Below are positions 7,505 to 16,129 of a stretch of 64,000 nucleotides of DNA, one piece after another (within the stretch, counting starts at the first letter, position 1; each line of letters begins with the position of its first letter). The position numbers and the translations under genes were made by a program. The notes beneath the pieces are model-generated. The model did no database searches. It saw only the letters and a program-made list of their open reading frames with translations, and was not told where the DNA came from. Source of the stretch: Teichococcus wenyumeiae (lineage in GTDB: Bacteria; Pseudomonadota; Alphaproteobacteria; Acetobacterales; Acetobacteraceae); NCBI RefSeq assembly GCF_003696345.1, contig NZ_RFLX01000015.1:1-64000 (forward strand), written 5' to 3'.

Positions 7505-9098
7505 CCCAGCAAAGGCGGCCCCCGCCGGCAGCTTCGCGCCCCTCCGCCAGACCACCTTCGCGGTGCTCTGGGCGGCAACCGTCCTCGGCAATACCGGCAG
7601 CTTCATGCGGGATGTGGCCAGCTCCTGGCTGGTGACGGACCTTGGTGCCGGGCCGGCCGCCGTGTCGCTCATCCAGGCCGCGGGCACCCTGCCGGTCTTC
7701 CTGCTCGCCATCCCCGCCGGCGTCCTGTCCGACATCCTGGACCGCAGGCGCTTCCTGATCGCTGTGCAGCTCCTGCTCGCCTCCGTCAGCATCACGCTGA
7801 TGGCGCTGTCCTACCTGGGGCTGATGACGGTCAGCTCCCTTGTGGCCCTGACCTTCGTGGGCGGCATCGGCGCTGCCCTCATGGCGCCGACCTGGCAGGC
7901 CATCGTGCCGGAGCTGGTGGCGGCACGGGATCTCAAGAGTGCCGTCGCCCTCAACTCCCTTGGCATCAACATCGCCCGCTCCATCGGCCCCGCCATGGGT
8001 GGCCTGCTGCTCGCCTCCTTCGGCGCAGCCACGACCTATGGGATGGATGTCGCCAGCTATGTCATCGTCATCGCCGCCCTTCTCTGGTGGCGGCGCCCCG
8101 CCGGGGCCGGTGATGTCCTGTCCGAGCAGTTCCTCGGCGCCTTCCGCGCCGGGCTACGCTATGCCCGCGCCAGCCGGGATCTGCACATCGTCCTGCTGCG
8201 CGCCGCCGTCTTCTTCGTCTGCTCCAGTGCCGTCTGGGCCCTGCTGCCGCTGGTCGCCCGCAACCTGCTGGGCGGCGATGCCGGCTTCTACGGCATTCTG
8301 CTGGGTGCGGTCGGGGCCGGCGCCATCCTTGGCGCGCTGGCTTTGCCAAGGCTCCGCGCTAGGCTGGATGCCGATGGGCTGATGCTGGGCGCCGCCATGG
8401 TGACGGCCCTGGCGACGGCCTCCCTGGCCTTCGCCCCGCCGCAGTGGGCCGCGCCTGTCATCCTGCTGCTGCTCGGCGCCGCCTGGATCACCGCCCTGAC
8501 CACGCTGAACGGCACGGCGCAGGCCATTCTGCCCAATTGGGTGCGCGGGCGTGCACTGGCCGTGTATCTCACGGTCTTCAACGGCGCCATGGCGCTCGGC
8601 AGCCTCGGCTGGGGCACGGTGGCCGAGGCCATCGGAGTGCCCGCAACGCTGCTGGCCGGCGCCGCCAGCCTGATCCTCGCTGCCCTGCTGCTGCACCGCG
8701 TCAAGCTGCCGGTGGGCGAGGCGGATCTCGTCCCGTCCAACCACTGGCCGGAGCCTCTCACGGCAGGCCCTGTCGAGCACGACCGCGGCCCTGTGCTGAT
8801 CCTGATCGAGTACCGCGTCGCGCAGGAGAACCGCGCGCCCTTCCTGCACATGCTCACCCGCCTCTCGCAGGAACGCAGGCGGGATGGCGCCTATGCCTGG
8901 GGCGTCACGGAAGACGCCGCAGACCCCGAATGCGTGATGGAGTGGTTCATGGTCGAGTCATGGGCCGAGCATCTGCGCCAGCACCGGCGCGTGTCGCATG
9001 CCGATGCCGACCTGCAAGGCGGGGTGCTGCGCTTTCACATGGGACCCGGCACACCGGCGGTGCGGCATTTCCTGGGCCTCGGGGCGGGGCAGGCCTGA
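7491..9098 (+). CDS. MFS exporter (EntS-like) fused to a ferredoxin-like C-terminal domain
   Basis: Transporter of 535 residues. Residues about 15-415 form twelve hydrophobic segments with the MFS_3/EntS-type motifs GNTGSFMRDVASSWLV, an SDILDRRR loop between segments 2 and 3, and ALNSLGINIARSIGPAMGG. The last 95 residues form a separate soluble domain (VLILIEYRVAQENRAPF, YAWGVTEDAADP, EWFMVESWAEHLRQH) resembling antibiotic-biosynthesis-monooxygenase/dimeric-barrel domains, a fusion seen in some EntS-like exporters. ATG 7491 overlaps the end of the DoxX gene. It is probably an exporter of a small organic compound, with the C-terminal domain binding or modifying the cargo; that is inferred. Confidence 0.85.
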   Translation: MTAPDPAKAAPAGSFAPLRQTTFAVLWAATVLGNTGSFMRDVASSWLVTDLGAGPAAVSLIQAAGTLPVFLLAIPAGVLSDILDRRRFLIAVQLLLASVSITLMALSYLGLMTVSSLVALTFVGGIGAALMAPTWQAIVPELVAARDLKSAVALNSLGINIARSIGPAMGGLLLASFGAATTYGMDVASYVIVIAALLWWRRPAGAGDVLSEQFLGAFRAGLRYARASRDLHIVLLRAAVFFVCSSAVWALLPLVARNLLGGDAGFYGILLGAVGAGAILGALALPRLRARLDADGLMLGAAMVTALATASLAFAPPQWAAPVILLLLGAAWITALTTLNGTAQAILPNWVRGRALAVYLTVFNGAMALGSLGWGTVAEAIGVPATLLAGAASLILAALLLHRVKLPVGEADLVPSNHWPEPLTAGPVEHDRGPVLILIEYRVAQENRAPFLHMLTRLSQERRRDGAYAWGVTEDAADPECVMEWFMVESWAEHLRQHRRVSHADADLQGGVLRFHMGPGTPAVRHFLGLGAGQA

Positions 9099-9165
9099 GC
9101 GGCGCAGGCTGTCCTGCGCCATTGCGCCGCCGCGGCACCAGGGCAGTCACCGGCGCTCCCGAATG

Positions 9166-9187
9166 CTTTCCCCTTCTTTCGGGAAAG
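9166..9187. terminator. hairpin between convergent genes
   Basis: CTTTCCC and GGGAAAG form a seven-base-pair stem around an eight-base loop, midway between the MFS gene stop (9098) and the end of the convergent IclR gene (9195). There is no clear T-tract on either strand, so efficient intrinsic termination is uncertain. Confidence 0.3.
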
Positions 9188-9194
9188 GTCATCC

Positions 9195-9962
9195 TCAGAA
9201 ACGATGACGATGGCCCAGTGCCGTCGAGAGATGCCGCACAGCCTTGCCCAGTGCCGCCGCAACAACAGTTTGGCGTGCTTCGTCCATGCGGCTGGCTGGC
9301 GCGGCAACGGCAACCGAGGCGGCGATCATTCCCGTCTGGTCGAAGACGGGCGCGGCGATCGAGATCGACTCCCTTGTTCCGTCGAATTCGCTTCGGGTGA
9401 CGTTGAAGCCCTGCTCGCGGATCCGGTCCAATGTCTGTGCCAGGTCGCGCGCGGCGGCGGGCGGCAGGCTGCCGAGAACCTGGCGCTGGATATCGGCTTC
9501 GGCATGGGCCAGCAGCACGAGGCCCGGCTGCTCCTGCAAGGCGTGGCGGCGGCCAACCAGGCTGTGGCACCGCAATTCCCGGTCCGGTTCCCATTTCGCG
9601 ACGGTCAGGCAATCCAGCCCATCGCGGATGCGCAGCTTCGTGGTCTCGCCGGTCTCTTCGCCCAGGGCTTTCAGCAGCGGTTGCGCCACCCGCACCAGGT
9701 CGTGCTGCGTCGCCGCCGCTGCGCCCCAGATCAAGGCGGCATGCCCAAGCCGGTAGGTGGCGTCCTGCCCTGCCCGGCTGATCACGCCGCGCTGCTCCAG
9801 CGTCCAGAGCAGCCGGAAGGTGCGCGCCTTGGTCTGGCCGCAGCGCCGCGCCAGTTCGGTGACGCCATGCCCCGGCGCCTCCGCGATGATGTTGACCAGC
9901 TCGAGGGCCGTATCGAGGGCATCGACGGTGTAGTTCGCCGGGTCTTTCGGGGGCGTGCTCAT
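9195..9962 (-). CDS. IclR-family transcriptional regulator
   Basis: Regulator of 255 residues. An N-terminal winged helix (VDALDTALELVNIIAE, VTELARRCGQTKARTFRLLWTLEQRGVI) is followed by the IclR effector domain, with the loop CHSLVGRRHALQEQPGLVLLA and the C-terminal SISIAAPVFDQTGMIAASVAVAAP strand pair. The start at 9962 overlaps the stop of the upstream binding-protein gene by four bases (ATGA), so the regulator is the last gene of the operon it probably controls. A likely site is the repeat AATGAAACA in the divergent promoter at 12554-12582. The effector is probably the ligand or a metabolite of the co-encoded binding protein and deacetylase-like enzyme. Confidence 0.88.
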   Translation of the reverse strand: MSTPPKDPANYTVDALDTALELVNIIAEAPGHGVTELARRCGQTKARTFRLLWTLEQRGVISRAGQDATYRLGHAALIWGAAAATQHDLVRVAQPLLKALGEETGETTKLRIRDGLDCLTVAKWEPDRELRCHSLVGRRHALQEQPGLVLLAHAEADIQRQVLGSLPPAAARDLAQTLDRIREQGFNVTRSEFDGTRESISIAAPVFDQTGMIAASVAVAAPASRMDEARQTVVAAALGKAVRHLSTALGHRHRF

Positions 9963-11533
9963 GGGTTCGGCCGAATGTTCATGGCGAAGGTCGCGCCATC
10001 CGAGCGCGGACGCAGATGCAGCCGGTCGCGGTATGCCCATTGGGCACGGATGAAGTGGATAGGGATAATGCCGACATCCTCCATGGCCAGCCTGGTCGCT
10101 GCTTCGGCCTGGCGCTGCCGCGCGGCAGGGTCGGCGAGGTGCAGCGCGGCCTCGATGATGCTGTCGAGATCCGGCCGGCCGTAGCGTCCGCCGTTGGCGC
10201 TGCCAAGGCCGCGCGCCCGGTCGTGGCTGTGCAGCAGGCCCGCCAGCGAGGCCGCCGCATCGCCATTGGCCGGGCCGAAGCCGGCCATGGCGAGGCCCAG
10301 CCCGGCATCGCCGGCCGTGCCCGCTGGGTCGAAGCGCGGGAAGAACACGGCAGCCGGCAGCACCTCCAGCGTGGTGCGGATGCCGATGCGGCTGAACATC
10401 TGCGCCAGGGCTTCACAGACCTTCGCGTCATTGGGGTAACGGTCGCCCGTGCAGCGCAACGTGACACGGAAGCCCTGGGGATAGCCAGCCGCGGCCAGCA
10501 GGGCGCGGGCGCGCGCGGGGTCGGGGGTGGCTGGCGGCAGGCCCTCGACATGGCCGCTCAGCCCGGGCGGAACGAGTTGGCCGCTGGGTTCCGCCTGCCC
10601 CTGCATGACCCGGCCGGCAATGGCGTCCCGGTCGACCGCCAGTGTCATCGCCTGCCGGACCCGCAGGTCGCGGAAGGGGTTGCCCGGCAGGGCGCCCCCG
10701 TCGAAGGCCGAAACACCGGCCGGGACCGGCAGGCGCTGGTCAAGCTGGAGATAGTTCAGCATGCCGGTGGTGGTGGCGGTGAGCGAAAGCCCCTGGCGGC
10801 CGAGGATTGTCTGGTTGAGGCTGGCCGGCACGGCGTCGATCAGGTCGAGGTCGCCGGCGAGCAGCGCGGCGACCCGGGCGGTGTCATTCGGGATGAAGCG
10901 GAAGGTCACCTTGTCCCAGGCGGGCCATTCGCCCCAATGGCGCTCATTCCGCGCCAGCGTCACGGCGGCACCGCGCGACCAGCCCAGCAGGCGGAAGGGG
11001 CCGGTGCCGATCGCGGCGCGGCCGCCGTCGAAATCCGCTTCCGCCGCATCGGCCGCAGCACGGGCGGAGACCATGCCGAAGGTGCTGAGGTTCCGCGGCA
11101 GCAGCGGCGCGGCCTGCCCTGTGACGACGACCAGCGTCAGCGGGTCCTTCACTTCGAGCCCGACAATGCCGCGCGTATAGGAGCGGTAGCTGCGCGGCCC
11201 CTCCCCCGAGGCAGCGCGGCGGAGGGAGAAGGCGGCATCCTCCGCGGTGAAGGGGGTGCCGTCCTGGAAGGTGACCCCCGGCCGCAGGCGGAACTCCCAC
11301 TGCATGGCGTCGGCCGTTGTCCAGGACAGGGCGAGCCCCGGCTCCGGCTCCTGCCGGTCGCCGCTCCGCACCAGCGGCTCATAGACATGCATGGCGAGGG
11401 CGCGGTTCGGCCCGAAGGCGACATGCGGGTCGACCGAGGTGATGGCGGCCCCCAGGCCGATGGTGAGTTCGGCCGCCGTGGCCAGCCCGGGCAGGCCGGG
11501 AAGAAGCAGTGCGGGCAGGAGAGAGCGGTACAT
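9959..11533 (-). CDS. family-5 (dipeptide/nickel-type) solute-binding protein
   Basis: Periplasmic binding protein of 524 residues with a Sec signal (MYRSLLPALLLPGLPGLATA) and the SBP_bac_5 landmarks: ITSVDPHVAF, MQWEFRLRPGVTFQDGTPFTAEDAAFSL, GRAAIGTGPFRLLGW, and the hinge RQAMTLAVDRDAIAGRVMQG. Members bind oligopeptides, opines, glutathione or other polar organics for ABC importers, but no permease or ATPase gene lies nearby. The 43-base gap to the upstream deacetylase-like gene and the overlap with the downstream IclR gene put all three in one minus-strand operon. Its N-terminal pattern groups it with the protein at 57334-58869 rather than with the other three family-5 proteins here. Confidence 0.88.
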   Translation of the reverse strand: MYRSLLPALLLPGLPGLATAAELTIGLGAAITSVDPHVAFGPNRALAMHVYEPLVRSGDRQEPEPGLALSWTTADAMQWEFRLRPGVTFQDGTPFTAEDAAFSLRRAASGEGPRSYRSYTRGIVGLEVKDPLTLVVVTGQAAPLLPRNLSTFGMVSARAAADAAEADFDGGRAAIGTGPFRLLGWSRGAAVTLARNERHWGEWPAWDKVTFRFIPNDTARVAALLAGDLDLIDAVPASLNQTILGRQGLSLTATTTGMLNYLQLDQRLPVPAGVSAFDGGALPGNPFRDLRVRQAMTLAVDRDAIAGRVMQGQAEPSGQLVPPGLSGHVEGLPPATPDPARARALLAAAGYPQGFRVTLRCTGDRYPNDAKVCEALAQMFSRIGIRTTLEVLPAAVFFPRFDPAGTAGDAGLGLAMAGFGPANGDAAASLAGLLHSHDRARGLGSANGGRYGRPDLDSIIEAALHLADPAARQRQAEAATRLAMEDVGIIPIHFIRAQWAYRDRLHLRPRSDGATFAMNIRPNP

Positions 11534-11576
11534 CGGCGGGCTCGGCGGTCAGTGTCCCGCCGTTGTTAACCCCGGG

Positions 11577-12515
11577 CTAGGGCGCGCGGTAGGGGAACCG
11601 CGCCCGCCAGTGCCGCGCCACCTGGTCCCGCCGCGCCAGCCAGACCTGGGGGTGTTTCGCCACGTGGTCAAGGAAGCGCGCCAGCCCGGCCAGCCGGCCG
11701 GGGCGGCCGGTGATGCGTGGATGCAGGCCGATGCTCATCAGGCCCGGCGAGCCGCGCAGCCCTTCCGCCAGCAGCACGTCGAAGCTGTCGATGAGGTAGC
11801 GGGCGAAATCCTCGCCATTGCCGAAGCCCGGTGCCGTCAGGAAGCGCATGTCGTTGGCATCGAGCGTATAGGGCAGCACGAGCTGCGGTGCCTCGCCGAT
11901 GACGCGCCAGTAGGGCAGCTCATCGTTGTAGAAGTCGGAGAGGTAGAGCGGCTGGGTCAGCTCGGTCAGCAGCCGCAGGCTGTTGGGTGAGGCGCGGCCG
12001 AGATACCAGCCCTCTGGCCCGGCGCCGCAGACCGTCCGGTGCAGGGCCATGGTATCGGTGAGGTAGCGCCGCTCATCGGCTTCGGCGAGGGTGGAATGGT
12101 CGATCCAGCGCAGGCCATGGCTGGCGATCTCCCAATCCGCCTCCCGCATCGCGGCCACGGCTTCCGGGTGCCGCGCCAGTGCCATGGTGACGCCGAAGAC
12201 GGTCACCGGCACGGCGCGAGCGGTGAAGAGGTCCCACAAGCGCCAGAAGCCCACGCGCGAGCCGTATTCGAAGATGCCCTCGATGCTGGCATGGCGTCCT
12301 GCTCGCGGCGGGCCGGTGAAATGCTCCGCGAGGAAGCTCTCGGCGTGGGCATCGCCATGCAGCACGCTGTGCTCGCCGCCTTCCTCGTAGTTCAGCACGA
12401 ACTGCACCGCCAGGGCGGCGCCGCCCGGCCATGCCGGATCAGGCCTGTCGCGGCCATAGCCGCGCAGGTCACGCGGGTAGCCGGATGTCGCGGGATGGAA
12501 GGGATTGCCGTTCAT
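11577..12515 (-). CDS. PuuE-like polysaccharide-deacetylase-fold amidase
   Basis: Enzyme of 312 residues with the NodB/polysaccharide deacetylase fold, of the subgroup that includes the metal-independent allantoinase PuuE. Seen: the typical beginning GYPRDLRGYGRDRPDPAWPGG, FVLNYEEGGEHSVLHGD, EYGSRVGFWRLWDLF, VFGVTMAL, EIASHGLRWIDHS, and SIGLHPRITGRPGR near the end. The family hydrolyses cyclic or linear amides such as allantoin, and several members act on other ureides, so the substrate is open. ATG 12515 places the family's start correctly; an earlier Met would add unrelated residues. It heads the operon with a binding protein and IclR, suggesting import and hydrolysis of one compound. Confidence 0.85.
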   Translation of the reverse strand: MNGNPFHPATSGYPRDLRGYGRDRPDPAWPGGAALAVQFVLNYEEGGEHSVLHGDAHAESFLAEHFTGPPRAGRHASIEGIFEYGSRVGFWRLWDLFTARAVPVTVFGVTMALARHPEAVAAMREADWEIASHGLRWIDHSTLAEADERRYLTDTMALHRTVCGAGPEGWYLGRASPNSLRLLTELTQPLYLSDFYNDELPYWRVIGEAPQLVLPYTLDANDMRFLTAPGFGNGEDFARYLIDSFDVLLAEGLRGSPGLMSIGLHPRITGRPGRLAGLARFLDHVAKHPQVWLARRDQVARHWRARFPYRAP

Positions 12516-12553
12516 CGCGGCATCTTGCGCAGGCGCCGGCAGGCTGACAAGAT

Positions 12554-12582
12554 AATGAAACATCGTTTTGTTGAATGAAACA
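12554..12582. promoter_or_regulatory. direct repeat in the divergent promoter
   Basis: AATGAAACA occurs at 12554-12562 and again at 12574-12582, 20 bases apart, or two helical turns. It lies in the 82-base gap between the divergent deacetylase-like (start 12515) and propeller (start 12598) genes. Spacing and position suit an operator or activator site for both promoters; the IclR protein at 9195-9962 is the obvious candidate. Confidence 0.4.
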
Positions 12583-12597
12583 GTGGCCAGAGGCGTC

Positions 12598-13770
12598 ATG
12601 ACAGCGCGACCCATCCTGTTGGCCGGCGTGGCCGCTTGCCTGATCGCCGGCCTCCATGCCGGGGCCGCCTGCGCAGAGGGCAACTATCTGATCGTCGGCA
12701 ATGACGAGAAAACCCAGAACGCGCCGGCCGGCACCAGCGTCCGTGCGCCCGGCAACGACAGTGTCTCGATCATCGACATCACCGATCCGGCGCAGCCGCG
12801 CGTCGCCGCCAGCCTGCCGCTGATGAACGGCGTGCAGGGGCCGCCGACGAACCTGCAGATCACGCCAGATGGCACGCTCGGCCTGGTGGCGAACCCGGTG
12901 GTGATGCAGCAGGACGGCGCCACCTGGCGCCCCGCACCCGACAACAGCCTGCATGTCATCGACCTCACCGCGCAGCCGCCACGGCTGATCGAGACCATCA
13001 CTGTGGGCCGGCAGCCCTCCGGCCTCGCCATTGCCCGCGACGGCCGCTTCGCCCTGGTGGCCAACCGGGCGAGCCGCAGCATCTCCGTGCTGTCGATCGA
13101 CGGCCGCAGCGTACGCCAGATCGCCGAGGTGTCGGTGGAGGACGAGGCCGGCTCCGTGGCCATCACGCCGGATGGAAGGCGCGCCTTCATCACCAAGCAC
13201 ACGGTGCACCGCGTCGGCGTGCTGGAGATCGACGGCACGGCCGTCACCTACGACCGCTCCAGGGACATCGCGACCGGCATCGGCGTCTACACGGTGGAGG
13301 TGACGCCCGATGGCCGCTACGCGCTGGCCGCCAATACCGGCGTGCAGGGCGATGGTCATGTGGACACCGTCAGCGTGATCGATGCCAGGGCGAACCCGCC
13401 GCGCGTCGTCGACCATGTCACCGTTGGCGACGGGCCGGAGGGACTGGTGATCTCCCCCGACGGGCGCTTCGCCGTTGCGGTGCTGCTGCGTGGCTCGGTC
13501 GCACCGCATGCGGCGTGGTCCTATACGCGCAACGGCAGCGTGCGGCTGCTGCGCATCGGGCCGGACGGCGTGCTCAAGGCGCTCAACGAGTTGCCGGCCG
13601 GCGGCCTGCCGGAAGGCGGCGCCTTCAGCCCCGACAGCCGCTTCTTCTACGTGGCCAATTTTCTCGACCGCAACCTGCAGGTCTACCGCATCGACGGCGA
13701 TACACTGGTCGATACCGGCGTGCTGCTGCCCCTGCCCGGCCAGCCCGCGGCCATCCGCGGCCGCCCCTGA
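12598..13770 (+). CDS. exported YncE-like beta-propeller protein
   Basis: Secreted protein of 390 residues. It has a signal peptide (MTARPILLAGVAACLIAGL, cleavage likely after AACA) and then seven-blade-type repeats carrying the YncE/lactonase-like motif (TPDG, ARDGRFALVANR, TPDGRRAFITKH, TPDGRYALAANT, SPDGRFAVAV, SPDSRFFYVANF). These propellers bind or act on small ligands in the periplasm, and no catalytic residue is certain here. ATG 12598 has AGAGG five bases upstream and directly precedes the signal peptide. The gene diverges from the deacetylase-like operon and is followed 20 bases later by a family-5 binding protein, so the pair may scavenge one ligand. Confidence 0.83.
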   Translation: MTARPILLAGVAACLIAGLHAGAACAEGNYLIVGNDEKTQNAPAGTSVRAPGNDSVSIIDITDPAQPRVAASLPLMNGVQGPPTNLQITPDGTLGLVANPVVMQQDGATWRPAPDNSLHVIDLTAQPPRLIETITVGRQPSGLAIARDGRFALVANRASRSISVLSIDGRSVRQIAEVSVEDEAGSVAITPDGRRAFITKHTVHRVGVLEIDGTAVTYDRSRDIATGIGVYTVEVTPDGRYALAANTGVQGDGHVDTVSVIDARANPPRVVDHVTVGDGPEGLVISPDGRFAVAVLLRGSVAPHAAWSYTRNGSVRLLRIGPDGVLKALNELPAGGLPEGGAFSPDSRFFYVANFLDRNLQVYRIDGDTLVDTGVLLPLPGQPAAIRGRP

Positions 13771-13790
13771 TTCAAGCTTCGGAGACGACC

Positions 13791-15356
13791 ATGATCAATC
13801 GCCGCCAAATCCTGGCGCTGGGGGGCGCCGCGCTGGCCGCGCCGCGCCTGGCGCGCGCCGCCGGTGGCAGCGTGCTGCGCTTCGTGCCGCATGCCTCGCC
13901 CGCGGTGCTCGACCCCACCTGGAACACCGCCTATGTCACGCGGAACCACGCCTATCTGGTCTTCGACACGCTGTTCGGCCAGGACGCCGCCTTCCGCTAC
14001 CAGCCGCAGATGCTGGATGGGTTCGAGACCACGGATGGCGGCCTCCGCTGGACGCTGAGGCTGCGGGAAGGCCAGAAGTTCCACGATGGCACGCCGGTGC
14101 TGGCGCGGGACTGCGTGGCCAGCATCCGCCGCTGGGCCCGCCGCGACGACATCGGGCGTGCCCTGATGGCGGCGACGGATGAACTGCTGGCGGCCAGTGA
14201 CCGCGACATCGTGTTCCGCCTGAAGCGGCCCTATCCCTTGCTGCCCATGGCGCTGGGCAAAACCTGCCTGATGACGGCGGCGATGATGCCCGAGCGGTTG
14301 GCGGCGGGCGATCCGGACCGGCCCATCGCGGAGATGGTCGGCAGCGGGCCCTTCCGCTTCAAGCCCGACGAATATGTCGCCAACAGCCGCCTGGTCTACG
14401 AGAAGTTCGCGGATTATCGGCCGCGCGAGACCGGAAGCGCCGAGGGCACGGCCGGCCCGAAGCACGTGGCCCTCGACCGTGTCGAGTGGGTGGTCATGCC
14501 CGATCCCTCCACCGCCAGTGCCGCGCTCCAATCCGGCGAGGTGGATTGGTGGGAACAACCGCATAGCGACATGCTGCCGCTGCTGCGCCGGAGCCGCCGC
14601 CTGCGGATCGGGACGCTCGACCCCACGGGCTATATTGCCTCGCTCCGCGTCAATCACCTCCAGGGCCCGACCGCGAATCCCGCCATCCGCCGGCTGATGC
14701 TCGCCGCGATCAGCCAGCGCGATGTCGTCATGGCGATGGCTGGCACCGAGCCGACCCTGTGGCGCGAGCGCGTCGGCTTCTTCTGCCCCGGCACGGAACT
14801 GGCGAGCGAGGCCGGCATGTCGGCGCTGGAGGCACCGCATGACGCGGCGGCGCTGGCGGCCGCCGGCTATCGCGGCGAGACGCTGCGGCTGCTGGTGCCG
14901 GGCGACCTGCCGCTGAACCAGCTCGCCTCCACCGTGGTTGCCGATGCGCTCGACCGCGCCGGCTTCAAGGTGGATGTCGCGACGATGGATTTCGGCTCGG
15001 TGCTGCAGCGGCGCATGAAGCAGGAGCCGATCGACCAGGGTGGGTGGAGCGCCTGGCTCGTACTGAATGCCGGGACGGACCAGCTGAACCCGGGTGTCCA
15101 TGCGACGCTGCGGGGCGATGGCAGCCTGGGCAATGGCTGGTGCCGCAGTCCGGAGATCGAGGCCGCGCGTGATGCGTGGTTCGCCGCTCCCGATGCCACG
15201 GCGCAACTTGATGCGGCGCGCCGGTTGCAGGAGATCGCCTACACGGATGTACCCTATATTCCGCTGGGGCAGACCGCCATGCTGACGGCGATGCGCAGCA
15301 ACTTCACCGGGATGATCCCTGGGTTGCCGGTCTTCTGGGGACTGCGTCCCGCCTGA
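13791..15356 (+). CDS. family-5 solute-binding protein, Tat-type signal
   Basis: Binding protein of 521 residues. The N-terminus NRRQILALGGAALAAP is a twin-arginine signal. SBP_bac_5 features are LDPTWNTAYVTRNHAYLVFDTLFG, LRWTLRLREGQKFHDGTPVLARDCVASI, MVGSGPFRFKPDEYV, and ALQSGEVDWWEQPHSDML. The same 'VTRNH..' and 'WWEQ' patterns occur in the proteins at 44791-46371 and 55513-57114, so these three are recent paralogues. GGAGA precedes ATG 13791. It is co-directional with and 20 bases from the propeller gene. No ABC permease or ATPase is nearby. The ligand is probably a peptide-like or other polar organic compound. Confidence 0.87.
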   Translation: MINRRQILALGGAALAAPRLARAAGGSVLRFVPHASPAVLDPTWNTAYVTRNHAYLVFDTLFGQDAAFRYQPQMLDGFETTDGGLRWTLRLREGQKFHDGTPVLARDCVASIRRWARRDDIGRALMAATDELLAASDRDIVFRLKRPYPLLPMALGKTCLMTAAMMPERLAAGDPDRPIAEMVGSGPFRFKPDEYVANSRLVYEKFADYRPRETGSAEGTAGPKHVALDRVEWVVMPDPSTASAALQSGEVDWWEQPHSDMLPLLRRSRRLRIGTLDPTGYIASLRVNHLQGPTANPAIRRLMLAAISQRDVVMAMAGTEPTLWRERVGFFCPGTELASEAGMSALEAPHDAAALAAAGYRGETLRLLVPGDLPLNQLASTVVADALDRAGFKVDVATMDFGSVLQRRMKQEPIDQGGWSAWLVLNAGTDQLNPGVHATLRGDGSLGNGWCRSPEIEAARDAWFAAPDATAQLDAARRLQEIAYTDVPYIPLGQTAMLTAMRSNFTGMIPGLPVFWGLRPA

Positions 15357-15381
15357 GGAGAGCAGGCTTCAGACATCGTTG

Positions 15382-15908
15382 ATTCACGAGAGGACGGCAG
15401 CGGCAAGGCTGGTGGCGCAGAGAGCGTGGCGATGCTGCACCGGTCCTTGAGCCTGCTGAACATGTTCCCGGTGCCGTGCCGCTGGCGGAGCGCGCTGGGA
15501 TATGGACCGCACTGCTTGCGGCCGCGACGTGGCGGGGTTCATGGCACTGCCGGGAGCGGGCTCGATGCCACGAACGGCCAGGGCTTGGCGGAGGCTGTCT
15601 CTGTCACAGCCCTCGTCGCCGATCAGGGCGCGGACGGACGGCGGGCCATTCAGCATCAACGCTGCGCCTTGAGGTGAGTGGTGTCGATCGATCAGGCTGG
15701 CCTTTGCATCCGCAGAAGGCCATTGCGGGTTACGTGGATGATGCCGTGGAAAACCCGCTGATCATCGGCCTGCGGGCCTCCGTGCGGGAGCGGGAACTGG
15801 CCCCGGTCCGCTGGATCTGCGCCTTTATCAGCCAGAAGAGCTCAGCCATGGCAGCATTCTGGCCGCCATGGAATCACAGCAGGATCAAAGCACAAGAGGA
15901 TCGTGAAT
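15382..15908 (-). mobile_element. decayed IS5-family element (frameshifted transposase remnant)
   Basis: Three minus-strand pieces match an IS5-family (IS427-like) transposase in order but in different frames. The start MAELFWLIKAQIQ begins at 15849, then DDQRVFHGIIHVTRNGL in another frame, then SIDTTHLKAQR after a deletion. Next come LNGPPSVRALIGDEGCDRDS and RQALAVRGIEP, then MFSRLKDRCSIATL, and finally CATSLAAAVLS after one more shift. The middle of the enzyme is missing, so the element cannot transpose by itself. ATTCACGA at 15382-15389 and its complement at 15901-15908 may be what remains of the terminal inverted repeats. The left end lies 26 bases after the binding-protein gene stop. Confidence 0.75.
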
Positions 15909-15963
15909 AGGTCCCGAGCCCAGATAAATACCAGTCGTTGCCAAAGCTGGACATTAATAGTGC

Positions 15964-15992
15964 TTGTAAATCGAGTGGCCGGATTCTATATA
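15964..15992 (+). promoter_or_regulatory. predicted sigma70-type promoter of the cold-shock gene
   Basis: TTGTAA (15964-15969) and TATATA (15987-15992) are separated by exactly 17 bases. Transcription should start near 15999, which leaves an untranslated leader of about 130 bases before ATG 16130. Long leaders are typical of cold-inducible csp genes. Confidence 0.6.
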
Positions 15993-16080
15993 GGTTTTGT
16001 CAGTTTCGTTGTTCCGGTTTGCTTCTCCTGCCCATTCATTTGGGTTCTGAGCTTGTTTCCGTTTCAAATTGAAGATGATA

Positions 16081-16115
16081 CGCCGCGCAATACTGCACGG
16101 CGGTTTTCCGTTTTG
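16081..16115 (+). promoter_or_regulatory. stem-loop in the cold-shock gene leader
   Basis: CGCCG (16081-16085) pairs with CGGCG (16098-16102), and GCA pairs with TGC inside it. The stem is followed by the T-rich run GTTTTCCGTTTT. The structure resembles a weak intrinsic terminator placed 28 bases before the start codon. It could act as a temperature-sensitive leader element or simply end read-through from upstream. Confidence 0.4.
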
Positions 16116-16129
16116 ATCGGAATAATCTC

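Noticed and set aside
10016-11569. Plus-strand open frame of about 517 codons
   Set aside because: Shadow of the minus-strand family-5 binding protein, whose signal peptide and motifs are clear.
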